Counted from the first letter of the stretch, positions 17,977-26,151 are shown. The stretch: DNA of 64,000 bases from Paenibacillus elgii NBRC 100335 (GCF_004000865.1 NZ_BIMB01000003.1:1-64000); one strand, 5' to 3'. Notes: generated from the letters alone by a model not told the origin. A program made the numbers and translations.

Positions 17977-18018
17977 TCCACTAACCTTTCCAAAAAGATG
18001 AAGGATCAGGAGGACGTC

Positions 18019-19008
18019 ATGGAACGGATGATCCGGGTGAGCGGACTGCACAAAACCTACGATTATTACACGAAGGAAGCGGGTCTCCGGCATTCCTTGA
18101 AAAATTTATTTTCCCGCAAAACACTGACGAAGGAAGCGGTCAAGTCGATTTCGTTCGAGATCGCCTCTGGAGAGTGCGTCGGCTTCATCGGGCCGAACGG
18201 TGCTGGGAAGACGACGACGCTGAAGATGCTTTCCGGGATTCTGCATCCGACCGGCGGGGAAGCGTCGGTGTTCGGCCATACGCCATGGGAGCGCAAGAAC
18301 GAATTCAAGCGCATCTTTTCACTGGTTATGGGGCAAAAAAATCAGCTGTGGGTCGATTTGCCCGCCATCGAATCGATCTACCTGAACAAATGCATTTACC
18401 AGATTCCGGATGACGCCTACGAGCGGATGCTTGCCGAGCTGTCGGAGATGCTGGATGTAAAGCACTTGCTGCAGGTCCAGGTCCGGCGCCTGTCGCTCGG
18501 CGAACGGATGAAGATGGAGCTAATCGCTGCGCTGATCCACAGTCCCAAGCTGCTGTTTCTGGACGAGCCGACGATCGGCCTGGATCTGATCTCGCAGAAG
18601 AAGATCCGGGAGTTTCTGACCTATTACAACGAACAATTCAACGCCACCTTGATTTTGACCAGCCATTATATGAAGGATATTGAAGACGTCTGCAAGCGTA
18701 CGATCGTCATTAACGAAGGCCGGATCTTGTACGACGGCGATTTTAAGAAAATCAACGAGCTGTTCAACGAAGTCAAGGTGCTGAACGTTCAGTTTTCCGA
18801 GCCGGTGCCGGAAGAAAGCCTGAGGCCGCTCGGCTGCGTCACGAAGCGCGACTTGTATCACGCGGTCATCGAGCTGCCGAAGGAGCATTTGAAGCCGGTA
18901 TCCCGGATGCTGCTCGACCGGTTTCCGGTTGTCGACTTCACGGTGGCGGACCTCCCGCTTGAGGAAAGCATTGCCAAGCTGTATGGCAAAGAAGTAGCCA
19001 CCGGATGA
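18019..19008 (+). CDS. ABC-2-type exporter ATPase (COG4586-like)
   Basis: 329 residues from the ATG at 18019 (CAGGAGG upstream). Walker A is GPNGAGKT, the signature is LSLGERMK, Walker B is LLFLDEPTIGLD and the H-loop is TSHYMKD. The N-terminal YYTKEAGLRHSLKNLFSRK insertion and the GQKNQLWVDLPAIES stretch are hallmarks of the COG4586 subfamily. That subfamily normally works with two six-helix permeases (COG3694 and COG4587). No permease gene lies next to it here, so the partner is elsewhere or the protein has another role. It is fourth in the carrier-protein operon. Confidence 0.88.
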   Translation: MERMIRVSGLHKTYDYYTKEAGLRHSLKNLFSRKTLTKEAVKSISFEIASGECVGFIGPNGAGKTTTLKMLSGILHPTGGEASVFGHTPWERKNEFKRIFSLVMGQKNQLWVDLPAIESIYLNKCIYQIPDDAYERMLAELSEMLDVKHLLQVQVRRLSLGERMKMELIAALIHSPKLLFLDEPTIGLDLISQKKIREFLTYYNEQFNATLILTSHYMKDIEDVCKRTIVINEGRILYDGDFKKINELFNEVKVLNVQFSEPVPEESLRPLGCVTKRDLYHAVIELPKEHLKPVSRMLLDRFPVVDFTVADLPLEESIAKLYGKEVATG

Positions 19009-19065
19009 CCCCGCAGGCGTAAACAACCGTTTCAACCTAAGAAAGGCAAGGGGGGAGTTTATACT

Positions 19066-20124
19066 ATGAACCGGTATCAATTGCCGCTGCAGCCGCCGCC
19101 GATCAAAGGCTTCTTGCGCTGGGCGTATACGTTATCGATTACGCACAATTACGAGGAGACGCTGCCTTGGTATTATACCAATTTCATCCAAATGTCGTGT
19201 ACAAAGCATTTTCTGGAGAAACGGCGGACGTTTTTTTTCGATTTTTTCCGGGGCAAGCCGAACGAGCTGAATTTCAACAATCCGTTTCTGCTGACCTGCG
19301 CCGTCAATTATGAGCTGTTATCGGGCTACCGGCCGGATGAGCTTGTCGACTTTATGATCGGGCGAATGAACCAAGGCTATTATGCAATCGTCTTCATCGA
19401 CGAATCGAAAATAACGGCCAGCTCCGCCTATGAGGGTGAAGCCTTTCCCCATCATCTGATGCTCTCCGGATACGACTTGAAGGAACGAACGTTCGATGTG
19501 TCGATGTTCGACTTCAATCAGGTGTACCGGACGATCAAAATCCCGTTCGAGGAGTTCGTCAGCGCCTGCGATTCGATGAAACGGCTTATCGAAACCGGAC
19601 TTGAAGCGGATCACCATACGTTTTTTTACCGGTTTAACGGGGAGCATCCCTTTGTGTTCGATCCGGTGGCGGTCGCGGACCAGCTGCGCGATTATTTGAA
19701 CAGCGAGACTCATTTGAACCGGATCAACTATAACCCGGACGGCGAAGTGTTCGGTCTGCAGACATACGAATATCTCCAGCTGTATTTCAAGGCCGCTGCG
19801 GAGCGGCATCCCTCGTTGGTGTGGCCCAATGCCGTAAGGCATCTGCATTTACTCTGGGAGCACAAAAAGGTGATGACGGACCGAATCCGGTATTTTACGC
19901 AGCACGGCATCATCGAGCGGGACGACGAGCTGCAGCAGTCGTTCGAAGAGCTCGCGAACAAGGCGAAGCTGCTGCGCGATCAGATGGCCATCGCGGAAAT
20001 GAAGGGCGATGACCGCATTTACGCGAAGATGCCCGCCAAGCTGGAGGCGATTAAGGAAAGAGAGCCGGAACTGCTGGAGCGGCTGTTGAAGCGCGTGGAA
20101 TCGGGTCAGCCCGTTGGAACATAG
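19066..20124 (+). CDS. Uncharacterised protein recalling the BtrH N-terminal acyltransferase fold
   Basis: 352 residues, with GGGGGAG 10 nt before the ATG. Not firmly recognised. The central part (residues about 75-180) has the pattern of C39-peptidase/BtrH_N-like proteins: a Cys-containing helix, then GYYAIVFIDE, PHHLMLSGYDLKERTFDVSMFD with a candidate catalytic His, and a later Asp. In butirosin synthesis BtrH transfers the acyl group from the carrier protein to the aminoglycoside. The C-terminal 100 residues are a charged helical region. As last gene of the operon before a terminator, it could be the transferase releasing the product. Confidence 0.5.
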   Translation: MNRYQLPLQPPPIKGFLRWAYTLSITHNYEETLPWYYTNFIQMSCTKHFLEKRRTFFFDFFRGKPNELNFNNPFLLTCAVNYELLSGYRPDELVDFMIGRMNQGYYAIVFIDESKITASSAYEGEAFPHHLMLSGYDLKERTFDVSMFDFNQVYRTIKIPFEEFVSACDSMKRLIETGLEADHHTFFYRFNGEHPFVFDPVAVADQLRDYLNSETHLNRINYNPDGEVFGLQTYEYLQLYFKAAAERHPSLVWPNAVRHLHLLWEHKKVMTDRIRYFTQHGIIERDDELQQSFEELANKAKLLRDQMAIAEMKGDDRIYAKMPAKLEAIKEREPELLERLLKRVESGQPVGT

Positions 20125-20132
20125 TCAGAAGG

Positions 20133-20162
20133 AAAACAGCTGCTTGCGGGCGGCTGTTTTTT
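20133..20162 (+). terminator. Terminator of the carrier-protein operon
   Basis: AAAACAGC / GCTGTTTT hairpin with a short GC loop followed by TT, 9 nt past the stop of the last operon gene. Confidence 0.8.
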
Positions 20163-20202
20163 CGTGCGCCGCGGATCGAAGCTTTACAATACATTTTCAT
20201 AG

Positions 20203-20260
20203 TTGAAGCGGTCGCTGCTTCGACCTATACTATATCGTAGCGATATGTCGACACGATATA
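20203..20260 (+). promoter_or_regulatory. Promoter with overlapping palindromic operator upstream of nat
   Basis: TTGAAG (20203-20208), a 17-nt spacer and TATACT (20226-20231) form a good SigA promoter. Starting at the -10 is ATATCG-TAG-CGATAT, a perfect inverted repeat (20232-20246), then TGTCGACA and a further CGATATA. Such TATATCG/CGATATA dyads at the start site are typical of PadR- or TetR-type repression. No such regulator is adjacent. Confidence 0.55.
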
Positions 20261-20277
20261 AAAAGAGGAGGGTCACG

Positions 20278-20313
20278 ATGTATGAGCGATCGTGCTCGGC
20301 TTGGTTTCGTTGA
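20278..20313 (+). CDS. Possible 11-residue leader peptide
   Basis: ATG 7-8 nt after GAGGAGGG, encoding MYERSCSAWFR and a stop, 24 nt before the N-acetyltransferase start. The ribosome site is stronger than that of the downstream gene. It may be a regulatory upstream ORF, or the stump of a gene whose remainder was lost. There is no evidence of expression. Confidence 0.3.
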   Translation: MYERSCSAWFR

Positions 20314-20337
20314 TCCTGAGAAGTGGGGGAAATAAAA

Positions 20338-21087
20338 ATGGACGTAAGTCTTTACTTGCAGCGCATCGAAGCGGCAGAGCCGGTTCAGCTGACCTTGGAT
20401 GGCTTGACGCAGCTTCAGAAGCGGCATGTAACCCGAATTCCTTTTGAAAATTTGGATATCCTGCGCGGCATTCCGATTGCGCTTCGAACAGAAGACCTCT
20501 TCGATAAACTCGTCAATCGGCGGAGGGGCGGCGTTTGCTATGAATTAAACGGACTGTTCAGCGAGCTGCTGCGCAGGACCGGGTTCGAGACTCATATGAT
20601 TGCCGCAACCGTCTATCGGGGAGAAGGTGAATGGGGGACGGAAGGCTCGCATGCCACCAATCTCGTTCGTCTGGAGGGGCGACTTTATTTGGTTGACGTC
20701 GGCTTTGGCGGCAACTCCCCGCGCCGTCCGGTGCCCGTGACCGGGGAGGAGATCCGGGACGCGGACGGCTTCTATCGGATCAGACCGTACGCTGGGTTGC
20801 AGAACGGTTATGTTCTGGAGAAAAAGGAGGACCGGGACTGGGCCATCCTGTACAGGTTTAATCCGGAAGCGAAACGATTGGAGGATTTTGCCGAGGTGTG
20901 CGACGTGACGCAATACGCTCCGGAATCGCCGTTCAACAAGGTTTATTTCTTGATGAAGGTGACGGAGGAAGGCCGGATGACGCTGTTCGATCATTCCTTG
21001 ACTTTGGTTGACGGCCCGAATAAAACGAAAGAGACGATCGAAGCCGGCCGCATCGACGATATCTTGGACCGGTTTCTCGCTCGCTAA
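20338..21087 (+). CDS. Arylamine N-acetyltransferase
   Basis: 249 residues from the ATG at 20338 (GGGGGA upstream). The Cys-His-Asp triad of the NAT family is visible in order: RRGGVCYELNGLF, GSHATNLV and YLVDVGFGG. IPFENLDI near the N-terminus is also diagnostic. It moves acetyl from acetyl-CoA to arylamines or hydrazines in the cytosol; in actinomycete rifamycin clusters a relative (RifF) makes amides. It lies directly after the carrier-protein operon but has its own promoter and operator, so it is probably a detoxification gene. Confidence 0.93.
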   Translation: MDVSLYLQRIEAAEPVQLTLDGLTQLQKRHVTRIPFENLDILRGIPIALRTEDLFDKLVNRRRGGVCYELNGLFSELLRRTGFETHMIAATVYRGEGEWGTEGSHATNLVRLEGRLYLVDVGFGGNSPRRPVPVTGEEIRDADGFYRIRPYAGLQNGYVLEKKEDRDWAILYRFNPEAKRLEDFAEVCDVTQYAPESPFNKVYFLMKVTEEGRMTLFDHSLTLVDGPNKTKETIEAGRIDDILDRFLAR

Positions 21088-21173
21088 GTCCGGCGCACCA
21101 TTGCAGCCGCTCCCGCGCATGACATATAATAACGACAGGCTTACAAGCACAAGGCAGAGGAGCGTACATACGA

Positions 21174-22148
21174 ATGAACAAACCGATTCCATTACATAAA
21201 CACGGTTTTCCCGCCAGCCGGATCGTGCTCGGGTGCATGGGTCTTGGCGGAAGCTGGGACCGGGAGCCCTACACGGCGGAGCATGTCAAGCAGGCGCACG
21301 AAGCAGTCGAGGCGGCGCTCTCCGCAGGCATCCATATGTTCGATCACGCGAATATTTACACCAAAGGCAAGGCCGAGCAAGTGTTCGGTCAAGTGTTGAA
21401 GGAGCGTCCCGATCTGCGGGAGCGGATCATCATTCAATCCAAATGCGGCATCCGCTTCGAGGAAGAGGGAGTTCCGGGGCGGTACGATTTCTCGAAGGAA
21501 CATATTGAAGCGAGTGTCGACGGGATTTTAAGCCGGCTCGGCATCGAGACGCTGGATATTTTGCTGCTGCACCGGCCCGATCCGCTGATGGAACCGGAAG
21601 AGGTGGCGGAAGCGTTCCAGCGGCTGCATGAAAAGGGCAAGGTGAAAGCGTTCGGCGTCTCGAACATGAGCGCGGCGCAAATCCGCTTCCTGCAGTCCGC
21701 GATCCGGCAGCCGCTCATCGCCAATCAGCTGGAAATGAGCCTGCTCAAGCTGGACTGGCTGGATGCAGGCGTGCATTTGAACCAGCCGCAGGGCACCGGC
21801 GTCTCGTTCCCGGAAGGGACGATGGAGTATTGCCAGATGGAGCATATCCAGATCCAGGCGTGGAGCCCGCTCGCACGGGGCTTGTTCACCGGCGGCGACT
21901 TGTCGGGACAGCCGGAATCCGTCCGGGCGACCGCAGCTTTGGTCAGCCGTATGGCCGAGCAGAAGGACGTCTCGCCTGAAGCGATCGTGCTCGCGTTTCT
22001 GCTGCGCCATCCCGCAGGCATCCAGCCGGTGATCGGCACCGTACGTCCCGACCGCATCCGGGCTTGCGGCGAAGCGGAGCGGGTGACGCTGACGCGGGAA
22101 GAGTGGTACACGCTCTACGTCGCCTCCCGGGGCCGCAACATGCCTTAA
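21174..22148 (+). CDS. Aldo/keto reductase (YdhF-like)
   Basis: 324 residues; AGAGGAG lies upstream of the ATG. TIM-barrel AKR with the expected catalytic residues: Asp and Tyr in MFDHANIYTKGKAE, Lys in IIQSKCGI and His in LLLHRPDP. The C-terminal WSPLARG and the LLRHPAGIQPVIGTVRPDRI cofactor-site region fit NADPH-dependent enzymes of the YdhF type. Substrate unknown. It follows the NAT gene by 86 nt and ends at its own terminator. Confidence 0.92.
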   Translation: MNKPIPLHKHGFPASRIVLGCMGLGGSWDREPYTAEHVKQAHEAVEAALSAGIHMFDHANIYTKGKAEQVFGQVLKERPDLRERIIIQSKCGIRFEEEGVPGRYDFSKEHIEASVDGILSRLGIETLDILLLHRPDPLMEPEEVAEAFQRLHEKGKVKAFGVSNMSAAQIRFLQSAIRQPLIANQLEMSLLKLDWLDAGVHLNQPQGTGVSFPEGTMEYCQMEHIQIQAWSPLARGLFTGGDLSGQPESVRATAALVSRMAEQKDVSPEAIVLAFLLRHPAGIQPVIGTVRPDRIRACGEAERVTLTREEWYTLYVASRGRNMP

Positions 22149-22231
22149 GCTCCTCGTTCTGAGGGAAACCGGGCTTTCGATTGCAGGTCAACGCTGCCGG
22201 AAAGAGTGCTTCCACAATTTCCGTTCTTATT

Positions 22232-22266
22232 CCGTCATCTCTTCCGGATGACGGTTAATTTTTTTA
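22232..22266 (+). terminator. Terminator after aldo/keto reductase
   Basis: CCGTCATC / GATGACGG hairpin with a short loop followed by TTAATTTTTTT. Confidence 0.85.
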
Positions 22267-22372
22267 CCGGAGTTATAATCCGAGTTATTATCGAAAATTC
22301 CCTTGAGATACGACTTGTTTCGTGTTAAGTTCAATTCACATGAACATGTTCAGAAAGTGTGAGAATGAACCT

Positions 22373-22960
22373 ATGACAACGGGTATGGTGCAATCCATCT
22401 ATTATAATCAAGCGTCTGATGCATTACGACGTGAGATTGCTATCATTTTGCATCGGGTGTGGCCGGATGTTTGTCCAATGCCGGGTGCAACGATTCCGGA
22501 AGCTCACGAGAAAGAGTTTAATGTACGCTCATTTTATTCCTGCATAGATGGAAAGTTGGTCAGTTATGCAGGTGTGGTGCAGAAGGCGATTAAGCACGAT
22601 AGACAAACATTCAATATTGCCGGACTTAGCTGCGTGGCTACAGATCCCGCGTATCATGGTCAAGGGTTAGGTTTACGTACGGTGGCTGCCGCCACGCAAT
22701 GGATTGAAAAGCAAAGCGGCATAGATTTTGGCATATTCACTTGTAAACCGTCTTTAGCTTATTTCTATAATCGTGCTGGGGCATGGCCTATCGTGCCAGA
22801 TGTGGTACTCGTTGGTAGTCAGGATGAGGGGGCTTTATCTAGCGAATCCTTAGACGTTGTCGTGTTGATGCGTCTGTTTTCAGAGAAAGCTAAAGCGAAT
22901 CAATCACAATTGCGTCATACCACGATTAATCTTGATTTTCCAGTTGGCGAGTTTTTATAA
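22373..22960 (+). CDS. GNAT-family acetyltransferase
   Basis: About 195 residues from the ATG at 22373; two earlier in-frame ATGs (22340, 22346) are possible because no start has a good ribosome site. The acetyl-CoA loop appears as VATDPAYHGQGLGLRTV, an Arg/Gln-x-x-Gly-x-Gly variant, preceded by AGLSC and followed by a CKPSLAYFYNRAGAW acceptor-side strand. The tail matches the layout of AAC(2')-like GNATs, but this is weak. The gene is clearly more AT-rich, with different codon use from its neighbours, which suggests recent transfer. TTGAGA-17-TAAGTT upstream is a possible promoter. Confidence 0.8.
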   Translation: MTTGMVQSIYYNQASDALRREIAIILHRVWPDVCPMPGATIPEAHEKEFNVRSFYSCIDGKLVSYAGVVQKAIKHDRQTFNIAGLSCVATDPAYHGQGLGLRTVAAATQWIEKQSGIDFGIFTCKPSLAYFYNRAGAWPIVPDVVLVGSQDEGALSSESLDVVVLMRLFSEKAKANQSQLRHTTINLDFPVGEFL

Positions 22961-23035
22961 TAGCGAGCAAGAAAGTCATGCTATAAAGAACCCGGGCCCA
23001 ACCGAAGAAGAACTGAGCAAGCGTTAAACTTGCGC

Positions 23036-23075
23036 AAAAAACGGCCCGGGGCGCAAAATGCAGCCTTCGGGCCGT
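23036..23075 (-). terminator. Terminator of the DUF2306 gene
   Basis: ACGGCCCG / CGGGCCGT hairpin whose minus-strand side runs into TTTTTTG, 11 nt past the DUF2306 stop. Confidence 0.85.
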
Positions 23076-23085
23076 TTCTACCCAA

Positions 23086-23748
23086 TCAGCGTAGGGGACG
23101 GGATGTGCCGTTAAGTTGACGGGCGCCGCGCTTCCAACGGCGGCGAATGAGCGCTTCGATGAAGATAAGATTCGGAATCCAGCACAGCCAAGCTACGATT
23201 TGATACGACGGAACAAATTTTCCGTGATTGAGCACGATCAGCAGCGGGAGCCATAGTCTAAGCGTAACGGCCGCGAAGGTGAGCGCGTAGCTCCGCAGCA
23301 TCCATTCCTTGTGCGCTTGCACGTCGTTGATCGATATTTTATGGACCGCCATAAACGTGGCAGCCATCCACAGCACGTCGAGCAAGAAAAAGCCGAGCCC
23401 CGAGACCCATCCGCCTGTTGCATGCCAAGCTAAAAAAAGATTAACAAGACCGCTTATCGTAATGGAAAGCACATAAGCATAACCAAGGAGCAGGTGGCGG
23501 CGGCGCCGCTTTATGCCCGCAGGCTTCAGGAATAGCTGGAACGGACCGATCACCAGCGCCAACACGGCTGTAACGATATGGATATACAGAATATAAATCC
23601 ACGGCTCCAGATGAAAATCGGGACTTCTCAGCTTTTTCTTGATGAAATCGGCAGTTAGAGGACTGTTCAAGCCGTATTGAAAGACGGCATATGCTCCAAT
23701 CGCCAACGCCAAGACGATCACAAGCGTTCTTACGCTGCTCTTGCCCAT
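23086..23748 (-). CDS. DUF2306 integral membrane protein
   Basis: 220 residues with GAGGAGG before the ATG. Six or so transmembrane helices. Family marks are HIVTAVLALVIGPFQLFL, RRRRHLLLGYAYV and the late DVQAHKEWMLRSYALTFAAVTLRLWLPLL, with conserved His and Arg. Function unknown for the family; some authors see a resemblance to haem-binding membrane proteins. The C-terminus is basic. Separated by 53 nt from the upstream hydroxylase gene and probably co-transcribed with it. Confidence 0.82.
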   Translation of the reverse strand: MGKSSVRTLVIVLALAIGAYAVFQYGLNSPLTADFIKKKLRSPDFHLEPWIYILYIHIVTAVLALVIGPFQLFLKPAGIKRRRRHLLLGYAYVLSITISGLVNLFLAWHATGGWVSGLGFFLLDVLWMAATFMAVHKISINDVQAHKEWMLRSYALTFAAVTLRLWLPLLIVLNHGKFVPSYQIVAWLCWIPNLIFIEALIRRRWKRGARQLNGTSRPLR

Positions 23749-23801
23749 CAGAAATCCTCCTCATTAGACGACTGATCCGTCTCCGTCCGCTTGCCCCCCG
23801 T

Positions 23802-24401
23802 TTACATGTTCTCCGTGCTGCTGCCCAGAGAGCGCTTCGCCGCATTAGCATCCGGCGCCACTTTGTTCGTCCCCATAACAACGTCCATAACCGGGTTGGA
23901 TACGCCGTACCAAGCGTGCTCATCCAGATAATGATGCAGCAAATGCTTCTTTTTCAACCATTTGCCCCACGGTGTGAGAGGTACGATAGGGCGGTGGGAG
24001 ACAAAATGCTTCCATTGGTAATACATCTGGCAGACGACCGTCCCGAAGACGACCGACAAAGCCAGATGAAGCTCTCCCGTCAGCGCCCAAAAAAGCAGCA
24101 GGAGCAAGGGATACGTCACGACCTCGTACCAGACGGAACCGAACAAAAACCGGTCGTCGTTCGGATGCTGATGGTGCGCCACGTGCCCTTCATATGCCTT
24201 CGGAAGCAGGCGGGGGAGTTCATGCATGATATACCGATGCACGATGTATTCGATGAGTCCGAACAGCACGATTCCGCCAGCAATGGCGAGCCATGTCAGT
24301 GGAGAACCGTAGGTGATGCCTACCCCCGTCCCGCTCAGTACAATCAAGATCATCAGGAAAACGATTAACCGGAATTGCAAAAACTCTAGAACATACTTCA
24401 T
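23802..24401 (-). CDS. Fatty-acid hydroxylase / sterol-desaturase-family membrane enzyme
   Basis: 199 residues. Histidine boxes of the di-iron FA_hydroxylase family are present: HRYIMH, then HVAHHQHPND, and KHLLHHYLDEHAW near the end, between four hydrophobic helices. Members hydroxylate carotenoids, fatty acids or sterols using oxygen. GAGG lies 8-9 nt before the ATG. The substrate cannot be told from sequence; pairing with DUF2306 gives no clue. Confidence 0.88.
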   Translation of the reverse strand: MKYVLEFLQFRLIVFLMILIVLSGTGVGITYGSPLTWLAIAGGIVLFGLIEYIVHRYIMHELPRLLPKAYEGHVAHHQHPNDDRFLFGSVWYEVVTYPLLLLLFWALTGELHLALSVVFGTVVCQMYYQWKHFVSHRPIVPLTPWGKWLKKKHLLHHYLDEHAWYGVSNPVMDVVMGTNKVAPDANAAKRSLGSSTENM

Positions 24402-24560
24402 TCGTCATACACCTCATCCGTCGCAAGCGCCTTTCGACAGCGGGCCCGCATAAAAGGCATCTCTTTGTAGTATATATACAAACCTTTAGACGGCCCCGGA
24501 CGGTGAAGCCCTTCAAATCGGATACAAATTCGTGGAAAAAAGGGAAAGACGTATTTTCGA

Positions 24561-25187
24561 CTAAATAGGAGAGGGAATGGAGAAAGGATAGAGATGGCCG
24601 TTTAGGCAAAAGGAGGTTTTCCCGGTCTCCTCGGATACAACGATGATTAACGCATCGGTCCGCTCCGACAGTCCGATGGCGGCGCGGTGACGGGTCCCCA
24701 GCTTTTGATTGGGGAAGGTTCGTTCGGTCAGAGGGAGGATGTTGGCGGCCGAGACGATCTGATCGGAGCGTATAAATACGGCCCCGTCGTGCAGCGGGCT
24801 GCCCGGAACGAAGATGGATTCCAGCAAGGAACTGGTAATTTCTGCGGACAGAAGGATGCCGGGAGTGATCCAGGGATCGATACTGTCTTCCCGCTGGATG
24901 ACGATAAGGCCGCCTTGACGCTTGAGACTCAGGTGGTTCACCGAACGGGAAATCTCTTTATACTTGCTCGTATAGGGCGAGAGAAAACAGTTCAAATAAT
25001 AGGTGGAAGCAAGCGCTCCCGTCTTGGAAAACCGCTTGGAAATGTGCTCGATTTCGTTAAGCAGGCACGTGTTGACCTCGTCCAGGCTGGAGACGATTTG
25101 TCCGATGCTGTGAAGGATTTCGGTCAATTGTTCCTTAAGCTCCTTTCTTAAAGGGGAAACGTCACAGTCCAAATGCTCCATCTGCAA
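24561..25187 (-). CDS. cdaS: Diadenylate cyclase CdaS
   Basis: 208 residues from a TTG at 25187 with AAGGA 6-7 nt before it (an ATG two codons later is alternative). The first 70 residues form the two-helix YojJ-type autoinhibitory domain. The DAC domain follows with SPLHDGAVFIR and KLGTRHRAAIGLSE, the DGA and RHR motifs needed for c-di-AMP synthesis from ATP. There is no transmembrane helix, which separates it from CdaA; DisA is longer. In B. subtilis CdaS is made in the forespore and matters for germination, again pointing to a spore former. It stands alone here. Confidence 0.92.
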   Translation of the reverse strand: MQMEHLDCDVSPLRKELKEQLTEILHSIGQIVSSLDEVNTCLLNEIEHISKRFSKTGALASTYYLNCFLSPYTSKYKEISRSVNHLSLKRQGGLIVIQREDSIDPWITPGILLSAEITSSLLESIFVPGSPLHDGAVFIRSDQIVSAANILPLTERTFPNQKLGTRHRAAIGLSERTDALIIVVSEETGKTSFCLNGHLYPFSIPSPI

Positions 25188-25279
25188 ATCCCATCCTTTC
25201 CATAGTTTAGCTTAACCGATCCCAAAAGCGATTATTCGAGGCATGTTCTTACGAGGGAAGGGGGGAGGGATCGGTTACG

Positions 25280-25327
25280 AAAAAGGGCAGCGTCGAAGTC
25301 ATCAAGGAATGACTTGCGAAGCTGCCC
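25280..25327 (-). terminator. Terminator of the MerR-family gene
   Basis: Long hairpin GGGCAGC...GCTGCCC with an inner AAGTCAT/ATGACTT stem, then TTTTT on the minus strand, 7 nt after the stop codon. Confidence 0.88.
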
Positions 25328-25333
25328 ATCGCA

Positions 25334-26074
25334 TTATTTTCGGTTCGTGTCCGCATAAACGGCCATCGCATCGCGCATAAACTTCGCTAGGCCGTCTCCG
25401 AAGCGGTCGATGTTTTTGGTAAAACGCTCATCATCCACATACATTTGCCCCAGGCATTTAAAGGCTTCGAGCGTGTAAGAACCCATTTGGTTCAATAGAT
25501 CGTACCATTCTTTAACGGCCGCCTGCGCCTCGGCGGAATCCGGCGAGCCGCTGCGAAGTCCGGACAGCTTGGCGTAGATGGCATTCATCGTTTGGGCCAT
25601 CGCTTCCTGTTTATCTTTCGACATGGAGCTGGCTTTGGCATTGGCCTTGTCGACCGCTTCGTCGCCCCAGCGTTCACGGGCTTCTTGTTCGTAAGGATTA
25701 TGGCTAAAGTCAAAGCCTTCGAATTTTTCTTTCGTTGTCATCTGAATTTCTCCTTTCGCATGTTGCATCGTTTTATCGATCGTCGCAATCATTGTATCGA
25801 GCCGGCTGCGTTTTTCGAGCAGCATGCTCCGGTGCAGCTCCAGCGCTTCCAGACGGTCAAAGGAAGGGCTGTGAATGATTTCTTTGATTTTCGTTAAAGG
25901 GAAGTCAAGTTCTCTGAAAAATAAGATCTGCTGCAGCATTTCGAGATTTTCGTCGGAGTACAAGCGATACCCGGCCTCCGTCGTCCCGTCGGGGGTCAAC
26001 AGCCCGATCGCATCGTAATGATGAAGTGTGCGCACACTGATGCCGACTAAATCCGCAACCTCTTTTACCTTCAC
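25334..26074 (-). CDS. MerR-family regulator with TipA-type ligand domain
   Basis: About 246 residues from the GTG at 26074 (GGAGGT 12 nt upstream; an earlier TTG at 26101 would overlap that ribosome site). The N-terminal winged helix has VSVRTLHHYDAIGLL and GYRLYSDENL. A coiled-coil dimer helix follows (about 75-110), then a C-terminal TipAS domain with WGDEAVDKANAK and YEQEA, as in Mta and TipAL, which bind hydrophobic or thiopeptide drugs. Its own promoter has the 19-bp spacer of MerR-activated promoters, so it is autoregulated. No efflux gene is adjacent. Confidence 0.92.
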   Translation of the reverse strand: MKVKEVADLVGISVRTLHHYDAIGLLTPDGTTEAGYRLYSDENLEMLQQILFFRELDFPLTKIKEIIHSPSFDRLEALELHRSMLLEKRSRLDTMIATIDKTMQHAKGEIQMTTKEKFEGFDFSHNPYEQEARERWGDEAVDKANAKASSMSKDKQEAMAQTMNAIYAKLSGLRSGSPDSAEAQAAVKEWYDLLNQMGSYTLEAFKCLGQMYVDDERFTKNIDRFGDGLAKFMRDAMAVYADTNRK

Positions 26075-26103
26075 CGAAATCTTGCGACCTCCTTTCAACA
26101 ATC

Positions 26104-26134
26104 ACTATAGAGTATAACGTAGCGTTAGAGTCAA
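26104..26134 (-). promoter_or_regulatory. MerR-type promoter with 19-bp spacer and dyad operator
   Basis: On the minus strand TTGACT (26134-26129) and TATAGT (26109-26104) are separated by 19 bp instead of 17. The spacer holds TCTAACG-CTA-CGTTATA, a near-perfect inverted repeat. This is the classic geometry that MerR-family activators untwist. Confidence 0.8.
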
Positions 26135-26151
26135 CCACAAAATTGAGCCCT

